Source: Nocardia terpenica
GTDB lineage: Bacteria; Actinomycetota; Actinomycetes; Mycobacteriales; Mycobacteriaceae
Assembly: GCF_013186535.1 (NCBI RefSeq)
Contig: NZ_JABMCZ010000003.1
Span: forward strand, 1,798,001-1,862,000
Length of the DNA stretch: 64,000 nt
Direction: 5' to 3'
Shown here piece by piece: positions 37,521-46,923 of the stretch (position 1 is the stretch's first letter; each line of letters starts with the position of its first letter). The position numbers and the translations under genes were made by a program. The notes under the pieces are model-generated. The model was not told where the DNA came from. It made no database searches and saw only the letters and a list, made by a program, of their open reading frames with translations.

Positions 37521-38453
37521 TCATGTGATGTCTGCCAGCCAGTTGTGCAGCCATGTGGTGGCTGTGTGATTACTGTCGACGTAGTAGCGGGGATAGGAGG
37601 CATGTACGTGGGATCTATAGAAAGTTTCCAGCTGTTGGACGCGCAGCTTGTCGGCGCTGCCGCTCAGCTGACTTTGCAGTTGAGAGATTCCGCCGGCAGC
37701 GCCGATATCGGCCAGTAAGGATTCAGCCTCCGATTGATACTGGCCGAAATTTGCGGGGTTCATATCGGAGATCTGTGCGAATAGTCCGGCGATCCGCGTG
37801 ATGAAGTCTTTGTCTGGCGTCGAACAGTAGAGATCTCCTGTCGCGCAAATGGTGCGAGTTCGTGCGGCGACGGCACCGAAACCGCCGATTCGCGGACCCT
37901 CTATGCCCTGACCAGCTGTGGGTGGGCCGATCAGAGTGTCGTTGGGGGAGCGTTGCGGGTCAGAGATGAGGCCGACGGCAGCGACACGATCCGGCGAGAC
38001 GACGCTCCGGCCACCACCGATTTCAGCGGCGAGATCGCCCGCCGCGTCGGCGCCCTGGCTGTAGCCGAGTAACGCAATTCGCGTAGTATTGCACTGTTGC
38101 ACCATTGTCGAAATTAGATTTCGGGCATTGCCGACCGCTTCGTCCCTGGACCGGCCGTATACTTCCTTTTCCCACGGGAAAGCGGTTGCCGAATAGTTGA
38201 CAAAATCCGTTCGGATCGAGTCGGATAGTTCATCAGTGACTTGCGACAGCATACCTGTTCGGAGTTTTCCGGGGCTGTCGCTGGATGTCTCCCAAGTGCC
38301 AGGTATAGCCACGACGTATAGGGTGGGGCACACGGGATCGGCATGCACCACCGGACCGGTTGCGACGGTTGCGCTAGCGAGTGCCAATGAAAGCATTGAC
38401 ATTGCCGCCGTGCATCCTCTTATTCTTCCGTGATGTATTTCTCCAAGACGCAT
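37521..38453 (-). CDS. Secreted cutinase-family esterase
   Basis: 310 residues; ATG 38453 has AAGGA seven bases upstream. A signal peptide (CTAAMSMLSLALASATVATG then PVVHADP) precedes a cutinase domain: CPTLYVVAIPGTWETSSDSP, the nucleophile in RIALLGYSQGADAAG, the Asp in CATGDLYCSTPDKDF, and the His in RSHVHASYPRYYVD. An insert of about 50 residues (FITRIAGLFAQISDMNPANF onward) lies between Asp and His. Mycobacterial cutinase-like proteins act as lipases or phospholipases at the cell surface. It sits between two LIP lipase genes on the same strand. Confidence 0.9.
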   Translation of the reverse strand: MRLGEIHHGRIRGCTAAMSMLSLALASATVATGPVVHADPVCPTLYVVAIPGTWETSSDSPGKLRTGMLSQVTDELSDSIRTDFVNYSATAFPWEKEVYGRSRDEAVGNARNLISTMVQQCNTTRIALLGYSQGADAAGDLAAEIGGGRSVVSPDRVAAVGLISDPQRSPNDTLIGPPTAGQGIEGPRIGGFGAVAARTRTICATGDLYCSTPDKDFITRIAGLFAQISDMNPANFGQYQSEAESLLADIGAAGGISQLQSQLSGSADKLRVQQLETFYRSHVHASYPRYYVDSNHTATTWLHNWLADIT

Positions 38454-38537
38454 GGTATATTCCTTGACGGTCATACTAAGCTTTTCGGCGCAGTCGGCCG
38501 ACATGAGTCTGTTATTGACCTCTCTGCTTGCAGCTGT

Positions 38538-39950
38538 TTAATGATGTCCGATTGGTTGTTGAACGGCTGCCGCGAGCAGGGTGCCCGCGGCTTGAAGCCA
38601 GGCTGGCCAGCTCTTCGGGTCCAGCAGCATGGAGCCTTCGTCGCGAATGTCACAACCTGCAGCAACTGGAACCCCGTCGAAGCGGTCTTTCAGCCAGACG
38701 AGTTCTTGTGCCATAGCGAAGTATTGAAGCGTGAAGTGCTCGCTGAAATGGTCGCGGGTGTATCGGATCCGTGCCTGGGGGTCACGGCAGTATGTGTCGA
38801 CCAGATTGTTGACCGGTCCGACCGGCACGAGCCAGTCGGGGTTGGCGTTATACATGAACATCGGCATGTCCGGCACTGAATGCCCCATGCGGATCGCGTC
38901 GAACACCTGAGCAGGCACCGGGTCGTGCATGGGGTCGGGAACGTCGAACATCTGCTCGTAGGGCAGAAACGGTACCAGCGCCGCTGACCACACCAGGCAT
39001 AGGCTGTTCTTGACGGGCCGTAGGGCTCTCAGGATGGGATTCATGTGCTGGTCGAGATAGGCGCCCAATTCCGGATATTCCTGCGCGACCCCGAAGACTC
39101 CGCTCAGGAACAGCCCCGCGCCCAGATTGCCATTGCCCATGTGCACCATGGCGTAAAGGTCGGCTGCGATGCCGCCCTCTGCCGCACCGACTATATTGAG
39201 CTCCGGTGCGTAGGAAGAGCGCAGCTCCGCGGCATGGCCGGTCGCGATCGATCCACCGGAGTATCCCGCCATCGCGACCTTGGTGCCGGTCCCACGCAAC
39301 CCTACAGGCTGGAAATTCTCCACCGCCCGCACGCTGTCCAGGGTGATCCGCCCGTTGAGCGGACCGGACCCGAATGCCATGTTCGGGCCGTCGAAATCAG
39401 GCATGTTCACCACCCAGCCCGCACCGAGAGCGGTCAGGGGAAACAGAAACTCGTTCGGGACCGCCGGCTGGCCCAGGACGGCACCCGGTATTGATGCCTG
39501 CTGCAGGATGTAGGACGCGGAGCAGTACCGCGCGCTCGAATCCACCGGGAACTGATAGGACAGCAGGTTCCAGGGCTGGCCGTTGTCACCGCCGCGCGGC
39601 TTCATCACGGTCGTGACCGCAGCGAGCGGCTTGCCTAGATGGTCGGTGGATCGGAACGACAGCTGCCACGCGTCGATATTGAACGGCAGGACCGAATACA
39701 GCGCCAGATGCACCTCACGAGCGGCGATGATCTCACCTGGCTGCTTCGACGCCACTACGTCCGCAGGCGGGCTGTAGAAGCCTGGATCGAACTCCGGGGG
39801 CAGCGGTGGCACGGGAAACGGTGGAGGTGGTTGCACCGGAACAGGCGCAGGATCGGCCACAACGACTCCCGTCGTCATGGACACCGACCCAACCGCGAGA
39901 GCGACAGTCACGACCACCATGCGGAGGATCCGCGAAGACAGCAACCTCAT
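38538..39950 (-). CDS. Secreted LIP-family lipase (2)
   Basis: 470 residues, ATG 39950 with GGGAGG five bases upstream. A signal peptide (MRLLSSRILRMVVVTVALAV then GSVSMTTGVVVADP) is followed by a Pro-rich linker (VPVQPPPPFPVPPLPPEFDP) and a LIP-type domain: SWQL-type core in DAWQLSFRSTDHLGKPLAAV, WVVNMPDFDGPNMAFGSGP, nucleophile in VAMAGYSGGSIATGHAAEL, YNANPDWLVPVGPVNN and the late His in TRDHFSEHFTLQYFA. It is paralogous to the LIP gene at 35725. The Pro-rich linker could span the mycolate wall. Confidence 0.92.
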   Translation of the reverse strand: MRLLSSRILRMVVVTVALAVGSVSMTTGVVVADPAPVPVQPPPPFPVPPLPPEFDPGFYSPPADVVASKQPGEIIAAREVHLALYSVLPFNIDAWQLSFRSTDHLGKPLAAVTTVMKPRGGDNGQPWNLLSYQFPVDSSARYCSASYILQQASIPGAVLGQPAVPNEFLFPLTALGAGWVVNMPDFDGPNMAFGSGPLNGRITLDSVRAVENFQPVGLRGTGTKVAMAGYSGGSIATGHAAELRSSYAPELNIVGAAEGGIAADLYAMVHMGNGNLGAGLFLSGVFGVAQEYPELGAYLDQHMNPILRALRPVKNSLCLVWSAALVPFLPYEQMFDVPDPMHDPVPAQVFDAIRMGHSVPDMPMFMYNANPDWLVPVGPVNNLVDTYCRDPQARIRYTRDHFSEHFTLQYFAMAQELVWLKDRFDGVPVAAGCDIRDEGSMLLDPKSWPAWLQAAGTLLAAAVQQPIGHH

Positions 39951-41004
39951 AGGGCCTCCCATCCAATGATGTGATCCGAACTACAAGACAGTCGAAGCAC
40001 CAGCCGCAATACGGTAATGAAGCTCCGCTTGGCTACCGAGGACATCGCCGGTGTGGCTTACGACGGACAGTGCCGATCCGGGTGATCCACTCCGCGGCGC
40101 ATCTCCAGCCACGCCGCGGCGTTTGGCCAGTTCACCGGGTCGGCGGGTAGGTCTCGCTGGCCGGGCACGATGCACCCGCAGATCCACGAGCGCGACCGAC
40201 TCACTACAAACGGTGTAATTCGTCGACCGATCGCTCACCCCTCGATTGATCCGGTACCCGCGACGACCAGTGCCCGGCTTCCACACGCATACAGACATCG
40301 ACTTCTCCCTTATGCGAGGAAGTCTGACGGTGTGACCCGCACTACACTTCCTGTGTGCATCTCACAAAACACCAAATGGAAGTATCTTGATACCTGCAGT
40401 TTCACGGATCAGGTAGGGGGGACATCGGGCACTATGCACAATGATGCTCACGAATGCTGGCATTGACGAGCGGCGTGCCACGGGGTGCCGTCCCCCCGTT
40501 TCGTAGGTAGAGGTTTGGTGCAGGTGCGAACCCGCCAGCGAGTTGCCGGCAGCGCGGACGGTGAGTGGCCCGTCGGCGTGGTCAATGGCATGAGGCTGAC
40601 CATGTGCGGACTCTTGGTCTTGACGGGGCGGTCGTCTAGGCCGCCGCCCGTGTATCCGGAGGTCGCCGAGGTCGTTGACTCGGTGTTGGAGACGGCGCGG
40701 ACGGATAGGGCGCCAAAGTCGAACAATTGCGAGCCGAGTTGGAGCGGGCCCGCCGCGCTCTCGACGAACCGACGGGCCGACAGTTCGGCATGCGGCTCGC
40801 CGCTCGGCCACGCTGACGGTGAGTTGCCGTTAGCGATCGCCGATCCCGGCCGCTCGGTGACGGTCTGGTTTGGTTCGCTGTCAGTCCGACCCGTTGGACT
40901 GCCCTGTTCTCTGGTCTTCGATTCGTCACTTTGCCGGTGGACGCGCGCATGCCGGTTCGCGGGCTCCGATACGGGAGGCATCACGACATCGAGCGGCAGG
41001 CACT
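39951..41004. other. Intergenic stretch, no gene recognised (1.05 kb)
   Basis: Several GC-rich frames are open on both strands (for example around 40485-41000) but none shows a family motif. A short minus-strand frame near 40100-40180 (RDLPADPVNWPNAAAWLEMR) looks protein-like but could not be assigned. It is probably eroded coding DNA. Confidence 0.45.
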
Positions 41005-41430
41005 ATGTCATTGCTGATCACCGAGCGAACCGGCGTGGTGCTCACGGTCAGCATGAGCAATCCGCCGTTCAATTTCCTCGACACCGCACTCATGCGGGAG
41101 CTGGAGGATCTGCTGCTGGTCGTGCACGCGGACCGTGATCCCCGGGTCCGTGCGGCGGTCCTGACCAGTGCGATGTCGGACGTCTTCATCAGCCACCGCA
41201 GCGTCGCCACGATCCTCGACGGCAGCGAGAGGTCGGGACTCTCGCTGCCCGTGCCAATTGCCGCCGCCGCGCTGCGAGCGTTGAGTCCGCGATCTGCTCG
41301 ACTGCGAGCCGACTGCGGGCATCGCCGAACTGCTGCGTTACCATGCGGTGATCGCCCGAATGCGGGCAGCTCAACGGTGTTGCTCGCCGCGCTCAACAGC
41401 CGGGCGCTCGGCGGCCGGTCAGCTTCATGT
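41005..41430 (+). pseudogene. Enoyl-CoA hydratase/isomerase remnant
   Basis: ATG 41005 begins MSLLITERTGVVLTVSMSNP, PFNFLDTALMRELEDLLLVV and VLTSAMSDVFISHRSVATIL, the crotonase N-terminal fold. Frame changes follow: GIAELLRYHAVIARMRAAQ in one frame and SSTVLLAALNSRALGG in another, corresponding to the oxyanion-hole helix. No C-terminal half is found. Two frameshifts and a truncation make it dead. Confidence 0.7.
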
Positions 41431-42307
41431 GTTTCTGTGGGAGCTGCTGGCTGGCGGCGTCTCGACGGGCCTGGCCGCCAGTCCGGTCTGCTGCGCCGCC
41501 TGACCGGGTAACGAGATCTCCCGGAAGAGCGTTGTCGCCGCGCTACCCGGGTGACGAATTTCTCTGATCGTGAAACCTGGGGTCGTTGAGCCCTTTCTCC
41601 GCACAGTAAGTTTATCGTAAATTGACAAATTCCCATGCTGGACATGTTCGGCGTCCGCATTTTAGAGCAGACGCATGTGTATTCGACCAAAGAATGTGTC
41701 GTTTTTTGGCTCGATTGTCAATAGTGCTCGAGCGAGGACTCTGATTAGCTGTATCCAGCTGGCATGTGATCATGGTTAGCGTCATTTCTATCCCGTGAGT
41801 ATGGGAGCTGTCGTGCATTGCTGCGACGGAGCCCCGAGCTGCATAAGGAGTGGATACCGGCGTAAAACGCAGAACTGCACAGTGTGGAGCTTGCGTAGTA
41901 GAATCGTAATGCAGCCACAGGCTCGGCGGTCATGGATATGACAGTGCCGTTAGGAATCTATGACATGGTACGCTATTGTGATCCCGAGGCGGGGACGGAG
42001 ATCGCTCGAGCGGGTCTGGCCCGCCAGGGAGCTTGATTTGGATTCGTCGGCGAGCTCGATACCCATGCCCAAATCGCTGACGGCCGGTGCCTCGTTTAGG
42101 TAGGTCGGCGCGATAGCCGAGTGCTGATTTGATTGGGTCATCTTCGCCGAGGATACCCCTGGGACTGGTGGTTCGGTACACGTCGGCCGAAGCGTTTGCG
42201 AGCCACCTATCGCCGCGTGCAGGGCCTGCGGCACCTGATCGGCGCCAGCCTACGAAGTACGCGGTGCCGCCGCTAACCCGATCGAACTCATCAGGGAAAG
42301 AAATCAG
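41431..42307. other. Leader region before the thioesterase (about 880 bp, no gene)
   Basis: No coding frame is supported. It holds one copy of a dispersed dyad element (41655-41725, listed separately) and, at its end, GGGAAAGAAATCAG before ATG 42308. Confidence 0.5.
41655..41725 (+). repeat. Dispersed dyad element, copy C (diverged)
   Basis: Aligns by eye with the core of the repeat at 51241 and 56310: GCATTT...ATGTGTATTCGACCA then TTTTGGCTCGATTGTC...TAG. Its dyad is CCAAA...TTTGG at nearly the same spacing as CCAGGCC...GGYCTGG in the other copies, so the arms changed together. Confidence 0.45.
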
Positions 42308-43093
42308 ATGAGAAACATCTCCGGAACGCTGCCGGATCCACCTGCCGAGGACGTGGGTTACGAGACCAATTGGCCGGTCCGATCCGGAGATGTCGATCGC
42401 CACGGTCGGCTCCGCCTCGACGCCATCGCGCGCTATCTGCAGGACATCGCCTGGGAAGACCTGAAAGCCAGCCGCTTCGTCGACTCAGACCCGACCTGGA
42501 TCGTGCGGCGCACCGTGATCGACGTGGTCCGGCCGATCCGGTGGCCTGACCATCTCTCGCTGCGGCGCTGGTGTTCAGGTGTCTCGACTCGGTGGGCGAA
42601 CATGCGTGTCCGAATCACCAGCGATGCAGGTGGACTTGTCGAGACCGAGGCGTTCTGGATCAACGTCGACGAGGGCACCGGCACCGCAGCGCGAATCAGC
42701 GATGCCGGCTTCCTCCACCTAGCCGCAAGCACCGACCAGCACCGACTGCGATGGACGCCGATGCTCCACGGGGTGCCACCACCGCGGTCGGACACCGATC
42801 TGGTGTACCAGATCAGGGAGGTGGATATCGACCTGCTGATGCATATGAACAACGCCGCGTACTGGCAGGCGGTCGAGCAGTTTTTGCCGAATCACTCCGG
42901 ATTTCGAACCGGGCCGTATCGCGCGGTCATCGAGTACAACGCGCCCATCACGGCTGATCAATCTCTGCTCATCCGTTCGGAAGTCAGCCAGATCGGGCTC
43001 AACCTGTGGTTCCTGACAGAGAGGATCAACGCTACCGCTCTAGTACTCCAGACAGCATGCCCGCGTGCACGGCGACCGCCGTGGAGAGCGTGA
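42308..43093 (+). CDS. Acyl-ACP thioesterase family protein
   Basis: 261 residues with two hot-dog folds. First domain: NWPVRSGDVDRHGRLRLDAI, ARYLQDIAWEDLKASRFVD, WIVRRTVIDVVRPIRWPDHL, ANMRVRITSDAGGLVETEAF. Second: YQIREVDIDLLMHMNNAAYW, QAVEQFLPNHSGFRTGPYRA, VIEYNAPITADQSLLIRSEV. The DxxxHMNNAxYW block carries catalytic Asp/Asn/His residues of the plant-FatA/bacterial group. The enzyme releases fatty acids from ACP. It lies before a glycosyltransferase, exporter and acyltransferase set, so it may set the acyl chain of a glycolipid. The last ten residues (PRARRPPWRA) look atypical and may reflect a late frame change. Confidence 0.88.
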   Translation: MRNISGTLPDPPAEDVGYETNWPVRSGDVDRHGRLRLDAIARYLQDIAWEDLKASRFVDSDPTWIVRRTVIDVVRPIRWPDHLSLRRWCSGVSTRWANMRVRITSDAGGLVETEAFWINVDEGTGTAARISDAGFLHLAASTDQHRLRWTPMLHGVPPPRSDTDLVYQIREVDIDLLMHMNNAAYWQAVEQFLPNHSGFRTGPYRAVIEYNAPITADQSLLIRSEVSQIGLNLWFLTERINATALVLQTACPRARRPPWRA

Positions 43094-43651
43094 TGAGAAA
43101 CTTGGTGCCCCAACTGGATTCGCACAGTGTGATCCGGTGGACCCCGGCGAGCGGCCTCCCGGGAAAGAGAACGCTGTCGGCACACCTATTCAGCGATGCG
43201 TTTACAAGTGTGACCGCCTGGTGTGTTTATTTCATTAGGCATTGAAAACGAATATGGCAGCCGATCTTGTTCGCATGCACTAACTGCTCGCCGAGCCGCA
43301 GAAAATGCATCTCGAAAGGCGGACCAGCGACTCGAGGACGGATCAGTGACCCCATTGAAGTGATTCATTTCACGTGGACGTCGCCGAACGTGATCACGTA
43401 TTGTCCCCGAGGTGTAGGTGAATTGGGCACCTGTGGGGCAGGTTGTGACAAAAGTGGCTTTCGGAACCTTGTCCAGTCTGGTCGGATTGAGTATCACCGG
43501 TCCGGCGCACATTCGATTGGTTCGAGGTCTGATTTCATAGCAGTGATACGCACTTAGGCATGCATTTCTCGACGAATTCAGCTCGGTACCGAGTGGGTTC
43601 GCGGCCAAATGTGATGGTGGCCGGACTCGCCTACGACCTAGAAGTGGAGCT
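43094..43651. other. Intergenic stretch before the glycolipid operon (558 bp, no gene)
   Basis: No supported coding frame. It presumably contains the promoter of the operon beginning at 43652; I could not pick a convincing -35/-10 pair. Confidence 0.45.
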
Positions 43652-43867
43652 ATGTGGATGAATCCGATTCAGGAGGCGTATGAAACCGTCCACGATCGAC
43701 TTCGGACCCGGCTCGAACCCGCTATCGTCGAGTTCGAATGGCCCTCGCTCCGAGTGGCTGCGTTGAGTGGCGCTTCCCTGGACTCGGCTGCGGCGTGGAT
43801 CACCTACCTCGACGCGGCCCCCTCGTTGATCGAGCGGCCGGCCACTGCATACGCCGGGGGTGAATGA
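43652..43867 (+). CDS. Small hypothetical protein, 71 aa, coupled to glycosyltransferase
   Basis: Reads MWMNPIQEAYETVHDRLRTR, LEPAIVEFEWPSLRVAALSG and ends ATAYAGGE. A GGAG site lies just before the ATG, and its stop overlaps the next ATG (ATGATGA), so it leads an operon with the glycosyltransferase and DrrAB genes. There is no membrane helix, signal or known motif. It could be a small regulatory or structural partner of the glycosyltransferase. Confidence 0.6.
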   Translation: MWMNPIQEAYETVHDRLRTRLEPAIVEFEWPSLRVAALSGASLDSAAAWITYLDAAPSLIERPATAYAGGE

Positions 43868-45168
43868 TGAAGGCGCTACTTGCATTCGCAGGGTCCCGCG
43901 GTGACGCGCAGCCTGCCGTTCTGCTGGCTCGTGCGCTACTGGACCGCGGGCATGACGTGACGCTGGCGGTGTCGCCGAATCTGATCAGCTTCGCCGAGGA
44001 ACGTGGAGTCCATGCACGGTCGTGCGGTCCGGATACCTATGCCCTGCTGCGCGACGAGCTCGCCGAGCCGCGCAAGCACAGCCGCAATCCTGTCGAACAC
44101 CTCCGGGGGATCCGAGATTTCCATCGTCGTGCTTTCGACGAGGTTGCGAATGATCTGCTCGAATTGGCTCCTGGGGTCGATGTGGTGGTGGCCGGAGTGG
44201 CCAATACAGAGGTCGCGGCAGCGGTAGCCGGACATCTCGGTGTGCCGTTCGCCGGGGTGCACTACTTTCCGGTTCGCCCGAATCGTTCGGTGCCGGTGTT
44301 GCCATCGCCGTTGGGCGACCGGGTGCCCGGGATGGTCAACTACCTCGCCTGGTATGCGGCTCTTGGGCTCAGAAAATGGGCACTGGCGCCAACGCTCGCG
44401 GAATTGGCGCACCGCGCACCGGCTGCATGGCAGCCCGCGCCCCAGATCGAGATTCAGGCCTACGATCCGCTGCTGATACCAGGACTGTCGGATGAGTTCG
44501 GACCCGATCGCCCGTTCGTTGGATTTCTGACCGCCGCGGTCGGCGACCAGTCGGCGAGGGACCCGGCACTCGACACGTGGATCGCCGCTGACCGTCCCCC
44601 GATCTATGCTGGATTCGGTTCGATGCCGGTCGGTGACCCGGCGCAATTGCTGGAGCTCTTGCGCACCGTGTGTCGCAGACAGGGAGAGCGGTTGCTGTTC
44701 GTCTCCGGCTGGAGCACGGTCGAGTCCGAAATGGACGACCAGGTCGCGGTGGTACCGCAGGTGGACCATGCGACTGTGCTGCCGCGATGTGCCGCTGCGA
44801 TTCATCACGGTGGTGCGGGCACGGTCGCAGCCACTGTTCGAGCCGGGCTGCCCTCCGTAGTGTGCCCGTTGTTCGCCGATCAACCCTATTGGGGAAATCA
44901 GCTGCGCCGCTTAGGGATCGGTGCGAACCTCCCGTTCGATCAGTTGACCGCTGAAGGTTTGGGCCGGCTGCTCGGCGCGGTAGCCAGCGGGCCCATGCGC
45001 AGGCGCGTCGCAAGGATCGCTGCGGACATCCGAGATGATGCTGTGCCGCGAACTGCCGACATCATCGAATCGCTGTGCGCTGGTGCGGGTCGTTCCCATA
45101 GACCGTCGGGGCTGGAGAGGGAGGAGGCGACGTGGGTACCGATCCGGCCATCGTCATCGAAGGACTGA
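43864..45168 (+). CDS. GT1-family glycosyltransferase (glycopeptidolipid/UGT type) (1)
   Basis: 434 residues. N-terminal nucleotide-independent domain: MMKALLAFAGSRGDAQPAVL, DRGHDVTLAVSPNLISFAEE. C-terminal donor-binding domain: PPIYAGFGSMPVGDP, VAVVPQVDHATVLPRCAAA, IHHGGAGTVAATVRAGLPSV, VCPLFADQPYWGNQLRRLG, a GT-B signature for UDP/dTDP-sugars. It resembles mycobacterial glycopeptidolipid rhamnosyltransferases. The gene follows the 71-codon ORF with a 4-bp overlap and its end overlaps the DrrA start by 37 bp. It is about as similar to the glycosyltransferase at 62109 as paralogues are, so a duplicated cassette is likely. Confidence 0.92.
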   Translation: MMKALLAFAGSRGDAQPAVLLARALLDRGHDVTLAVSPNLISFAEERGVHARSCGPDTYALLRDELAEPRKHSRNPVEHLRGIRDFHRRAFDEVANDLLELAPGVDVVVAGVANTEVAAAVAGHLGVPFAGVHYFPVRPNRSVPVLPSPLGDRVPGMVNYLAWYAALGLRKWALAPTLAELAHRAPAAWQPAPQIEIQAYDPLLIPGLSDEFGPDRPFVGFLTAAVGDQSARDPALDTWIAADRPPIYAGFGSMPVGDPAQLLELLRTVCRRQGERLLFVSGWSTVESEMDDQVAVVPQVDHATVLPRCAAAIHHGGAGTVAATVRAGLPSVVCPLFADQPYWGNQLRRLGIGANLPFDQLTAEGLGRLLGAVASGPMRRRVARIAADIRDDAVPRTADIIESLCAGAGRSHRPSGLEREEATWVPIRPSSSKD

Positions 45169-46091
45169 CCAAGTCCTTCGGCGGGCTTACCGCCGTCGAC
45201 GGAGTCGACCTGTGCGTCGAGAGTGGTTCGGTGTTCGGTCTGCTCGGTCCGAACGGCGCGGGCAAGACCACCATAGTCCGATTGCTTGCGACCCTACTGC
45301 GCCCCGACCGCGGACAGGCACGAATCTTCGGATACGACGTCGTCCACAAGGCAACCGCAGTCCGGTCGATGATCGGGCTGACCGGCCAATACGCTTCTGT
45401 CGATGAAAACCTGTCCGCTGCAGAGAATCTGCAAATATTCGGTCGGCTGCTCGGGCTGTCCGGACGGGCAGCGACCCGCCGCGCTGACGAACTGCTGGAG
45501 CAGTTCGAGTTGACCGCGGCGGCACATCGGCCTGTGCGCGGGTTCTCCGGCGGAATGCGGCGCCGACTCGATCTAGCCGTAACGCTGATCACGTTGCCGC
45601 CCTTGATCTTTCTGGATGAGCCCACCACTGGGTTGGATCCGCATACCCGCGTGGGTATGTGGACTACGGTACGCGAACTCGTTGAATGTGGCGCGACGAT
45701 CCTGCTGACCACCCAGTACCTGGAGGAGGCCGATGCTCTCGCCGACCGGATCGCCGTGATGGACCACGGCAGGATTGTTGCCGACGGCACCACCGACGAG
45801 CTGAAAGCGTCAGCGGGAAGGGAGGTTTTGCGACTCGAAGTGAGCCACTCCCATCAACTGCCCGCGCTCGTCGAGATCGTCGAACGAGCGACGGGAACCG
45901 CGGTAAGAATCGGGCTGGAGGGTCGGGCGATATCGGTACCGTTGGCCGAAGTCGATTACGCTGCGGATATTTTCGCGGCATGCCGACAGGCCGACATCCG
46001 ATTGCGTGCCTTCGGTATGGACCGGCCTGACCTCAATGAGGTCTTCCTGGCCCTCACCGGTCACCCGAGAAGCGGAGGGACCGCAGCATGA
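45132..46091 (+). CDS. DrrA-type ABC transporter ATP-binding protein
   Basis: 319 residues starting at GTG 45132 with GGAGG seven bases upstream. Walker A is LLGPNGAGKTTIVRLLATL, the Q loop lies in IGLTGQYASVDENL, signature RGFSGGMRRRLDLAVTLI, Walker B LIFLDEPTTGLDP, and the switch in LLTTQYLEEADALADRIAVM. The C-terminal extension (FGMDRPDLNEVFLALTGH) is typical of daunorubicin-resistance type ATPases, whose relatives export antibiotics or, in mycobacteria, phthiocerol lipids. Translation is coupled to the glycosyltransferase before it and to the permease after it (ATGA overlap), so it likely exports the glycosylated product. Confidence 0.94.
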   Translation: MGTDPAIVIEGLTKSFGGLTAVDGVDLCVESGSVFGLLGPNGAGKTTIVRLLATLLRPDRGQARIFGYDVVHKATAVRSMIGLTGQYASVDENLSAAENLQIFGRLLGLSGRAATRRADELLEQFELTAAAHRPVRGFSGGMRRRLDLAVTLITLPPLIFLDEPTTGLDPHTRVGMWTTVRELVECGATILLTTQYLEEADALADRIAVMDHGRIVADGTTDELKASAGREVLRLEVSHSHQLPALVEIVERATGTAVRIGLEGRAISVPLAEVDYAADIFAACRQADIRLRAFGMDRPDLNEVFLALTGHPRSGGTAA

Positions 46092-46903
46092 CCGCGATCG
46101 CAGCGCGCGTCCCACGCGTCGACCATCAGCCACGCATCACCCATATTGGACCGTGCCGTGCTGCCCGGCAGTCGTTGGTCGTTGCGTTGCGTGGGCTCAT
46201 GACTTTCCGGCGAAGCCCGCAGATGCTCTTCGATGCGGCGCTGATGCCGATCATCGGGCCTATCCTGTTCGGGAACATCTTCGGTGCCGCCATCGCGGGC
46301 GGTTTGCACGGGTACCTGCCGACATTGATACCGGGTGTCCTGGTGCAGATGGTGCTCGGAGCGGCCGTCACCACCGGTGTGCAGCTGTGCGAGGACGTGC
46401 GGTCTGGTGTACACGATCGGTTCACCGCAATGCCTGTCGCCCGCGTTGCGCCGGTGGCCGGCTTGCTGACCGCATCGGTGACCCGCTACGTACTCTCGGC
46501 GACGATCCTCGTGATTGTCGGGTTTGCGATGGGTTACCGCCCTAAGTATCCGGTCGGGTTCATAGCGGGTGCCGTATTGGTTGTCTTCGTCACTGCGGCG
46601 CTCAGCTGGATCTTCGCCTTCGTCGGCATTCTGGTTTCGAAACCTGCTACGGTGCAAGGGATTTCGGCACTCGTGCTGATGTTTGTCACGTTTGCTTCCA
46701 ACGCGCTGGTGCCAACCGCCGTGATGGCGCCGTGGCTGCGCCGAGTTTCGGACATCAACCCGGTATCACATCTGATTTCGGCCGTGCGGGTGCTGGCCGG
46801 TGAGGGGCGCTTCGGTGCCGACGCGGGGTGGACTGTGCTCGCCGCGTTGGCGGTGGTGCTTGTGTTCGCGCCTATGACCCTGCGGGCGTTGCGCCCGCGC
46901 TGA
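46088..46903 (+). CDS. DrrB-type ABC-2 permease
   Basis: 271 residues. Six membrane segments are visible, including MLFDAALMPIIGPILFGNIF, LIPGVLVQMVLGAAVTTGVQ, VLSATILVIVGFAMGY, FIAGAVLVVFVTAALSWIFA and ISALVLMFVTFASNALVPTA; the conserved tail region reads RVSDINPVSHLISAVRVL. It overlaps drrA by four bases and pairs with it as the exporter. A C-terminal remnant of a related permease lies at 31542. Confidence 0.93.
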   Translation: MTAIAARVPRVDHQPRITHIGPCRAARQSLVVALRGLMTFRRSPQMLFDAALMPIIGPILFGNIFGAAIAGGLHGYLPTLIPGVLVQMVLGAAVTTGVQLCEDVRSGVHDRFTAMPVARVAPVAGLLTASVTRYVLSATILVIVGFAMGYRPKYPVGFIAGAVLVVFVTAALSWIFAFVGILVSKPATVQGISALVLMFVTFASNALVPTAVMAPWLRRVSDINPVSHLISAVRVLAGEGRFGADAGWTVLAALAVVLVFAPMTLRALRPR

Positions 46904-46923
46904 CTTGCGAATAGGACTACGCG

